From Brachionus plicatilis (lineage: Eukaryota > Rotifera > Eurotatoria > Ploima > Brachionidae), in NCBI GenBank assembly GCA_010279815.1, contig QEOQ01000710.1:1-64000 (forward strand): a DNA stretch of 64,000 nucleotides. Direction: 5' to 3'. This document shows, one piece after another, positions 62,400 to 64,000 of this stretch. The position numbers and the translations under genes were made by a program. The number at the start of each line of letters is the position of its first letter. Position 1 is the stretch's first letter. The notes below the pieces were generated by a model that had not been told where the DNA came from, searched no databases, and saw nothing but the letters and a program-made list of their open reading frames with translations.

Positions 62400-64000
62400 C
62401 CTTATTCAATTAAAAATTAGCATCAATTTAAAAGTGTCAAAGATAAAAAATTTATGTACTTGGTTTTAAATTATTTTTATTCTTTAATAAAAAGTATTAT
62501 TTTTTAAAAAGTAGTATCAATTAGTTAAAAATAGTGGGTTTCTAATTTATTTAGTGGAAAATAATTTATTTACGTATAATCTTAAAATTTGGGGTATTTT
62601 ATTGAAAATTTATGGTATAGATTTTTATGGTCCTTAAAAAATCTCGATTTTAAAAATCCAAACGATCTAATCGTCTTATTAATTTGACATTGGTTCGATT
62701 TGATTATCAATATTCCTTTAATCGTAACTTAAATTTCATGAATCATATTTTAGCAATTGAATTTTAAGATTTTAAGGTAAATTGTGATTGAAAAACATTT
62801 AATAAGAAAAAGTTAGCATATTCATTACATTTTTTTTAAATTTTACTTTAATCAAAAATTTTTTGCATTTTTAAAGCATTGAGTATTAAATTAAAAAGCT
62901 TTGAATTATTGCTTTTTCAAAAGTCAAAAGATCAAAAATTTTATTTAGAATTAGTAAAAAACAATGTTTTTAAAAGAATTTAATTTTTTTTTCTCTTAAA
63001 AATTTCTAAAACAAAATAATCTATGTTTGAAACACTATATTTAATTTTAATAGAGTGACATTGCAAAAATCAACCATCGCATATTTTCAATGCATTTTCT
63101 AAATTGTATTTAAAATTTTTATAAAACACAATAGAACATACCTAATCGCTTTCAGACTAAAGTCTCACTTGATTAAACCGTATCATGGTAAGTCCGAATT
63201 TTAATTAAAATGAATTTAGTCTTATTTACTAAGGAAAAAATATTTTGTTTTTTCCTTCTTTTAGAAGAGAGAATTTTTTATTGAATAATTATTGATTTAT
63301 TGAAATAAATAATTCAATATTTCATAATTATTTCATAAACTAAAACGAGAGATTTTATATTGGTTTTCTAATTTAAGAGGCATAACAACTTATATGTAAT
63401 GGTAATTGATAAAAAAAGACATATATCTATATTTGTTCCACATTGACTAAGCTTTCGTTTGATCTATAGAAAAAAGTAATAATGATTTAAATAAAAAACA
63501 TTATTCAGCTTATCATTGTCCTTTTTTGTGTCAAATCTAGCATTTGAAAATGTCACTTTTTTAATAATTTTAATTTACTTTAAATTAATTTTTGTAATTG
63601 TATATGTATGCTGATTTGACTTATTTTTGATATTATATTTTTCACTTAATTTTTTTGAAAGAAACTCTGTAATTCGGAAAAGACACATATTTTTTAATTC
63701 TGTTTTACGGGATTAGTCGGAAAACTAAATCCGTACAAAGGTTTTTGGGAACCGATGAGTCCGAATTAACCAGGTAAGGCTGGAATATTTTTCTTTGTAA
63801 TTTTTATATCTTATTATGGTATTATTTTTGGTACTAAAAATTTGTACTTTGTACTCTTACTCGAATTCATCGATTTTTGAGGCAGGTTTTATTTATTTGA
63901 TATAAATTCTCCCCTTTAGCTTAAATATTCATTTTTAAGTTAATTAATTTATTCAGCCATATCGACAATGATGTGGCTTACTAAACATTCAGTACTACTA
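62400..64000. other. AT-rich intergenic or intronic DNA
   Basis: No gene recognised. CGTATCATG/GTAAGTCC at 63180 looks like a minimal first exon (ATG before a strong donor) on the plus strand, but no second exon was found. Confidence 0.4.

Noticed and set aside
63750..63790. CCGATGAGTCCGAATT resembles the CUGAUGAG core of a hammerhead ribozyme.
   Set aside because: The GAAA box and the closing stem II are missing and the flanks do not pair as stems I and III.
1..64000. tRNA and rRNA genes.
   Set aside because: I looked for B-box-like GGTTCGAAT words and rRNA cores and found no convincing cloverleaf; a covariance-model scan would settle this.

Overview
This is an AT-rich (about three quarters A+T by eye) animal nuclear window. 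Genes carry short GT-AG introns, proteins are metazoan in type (DDX1 helicase, Rho GEF, rhodopsin-like GPCRs, a COA1-like mitochondrial protein), and most of the rest is decayed transposable elements. The mix of compact introns, AT bias, intronless divergent GPCRs and many small transposon families suggests a small invertebrate, perhaps a monogonont rotifer such as Brachionus. That identification is an inference from general character, not a match I could test. One 50-base N run (22731-22780) shows this is an assembled scaffold.

Host genes. 1953-3110 (+) holds five exons of a DH-PH Rho guanine nucleotide exchange factor. 8883-9902 and 29544-30542 (+) are two closely related intronless GPCRs; 45381-45599 (-) looks like the last transmembrane segment and tail of a third. 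15204-22557 (-) is a multi-exon gene with an N-terminal membrane segment and one or two COA1-like domains, its introns crowded with MITEs. 33099-38320 (-) is a complete four-exon DDX1 RNA helicase (732 aa, all phases closing). 40689-41678 (+) is an intronless short-chain dehydrogenase. 61666-62340 (-) is a DUF4139-type protein fragment with a 9-residue tandem repeat.

Mobile DNA. Non-LTR retrotransposon pieces: 1-1900, 5401-6290, 10860-11457, 25085-25385, 27117-28440, 30920-31170, 52430-52515. Ty3/gypsy pieces: 11455-13530 (pol with the integrase core deleted) and 52530-54002 (leader plus gag). DNA transposons: a piggyBac derivative with TTAA ends (10128-10747), a Merlin-like derivative (16883-17537), FLYWCH/MULE remnants (22667-24918, 54843-56201), a SWIM-type MULE deletion derivative (42100-43440), a Helitron remnant (25738-26450), a hAT transposase pseudogene (57638-59383) with a separate non-autonomous hAT element beside it (56464-57620, perfect 8-bp duplication), and many inverted-repeat MITEs.

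The most striking unit is 46146-51547: a 5.4-kb, apparently intact DNA transposon with near-identical terminal inverted repeats of about 932 bp, a perfect 8-bp target duplication, and one ten-exon gene whose splice phases all close to give a 994-residue protein. It fuses an OTU-type cysteine protease (Cys118, His279) to a Mutator-like DDE transposase. The right inverted repeat overlaps the 3' end of the coding sequence. Every other autonomous-type element seen here is broken, so this is the best candidate for a recently active and possibly undescribed system.
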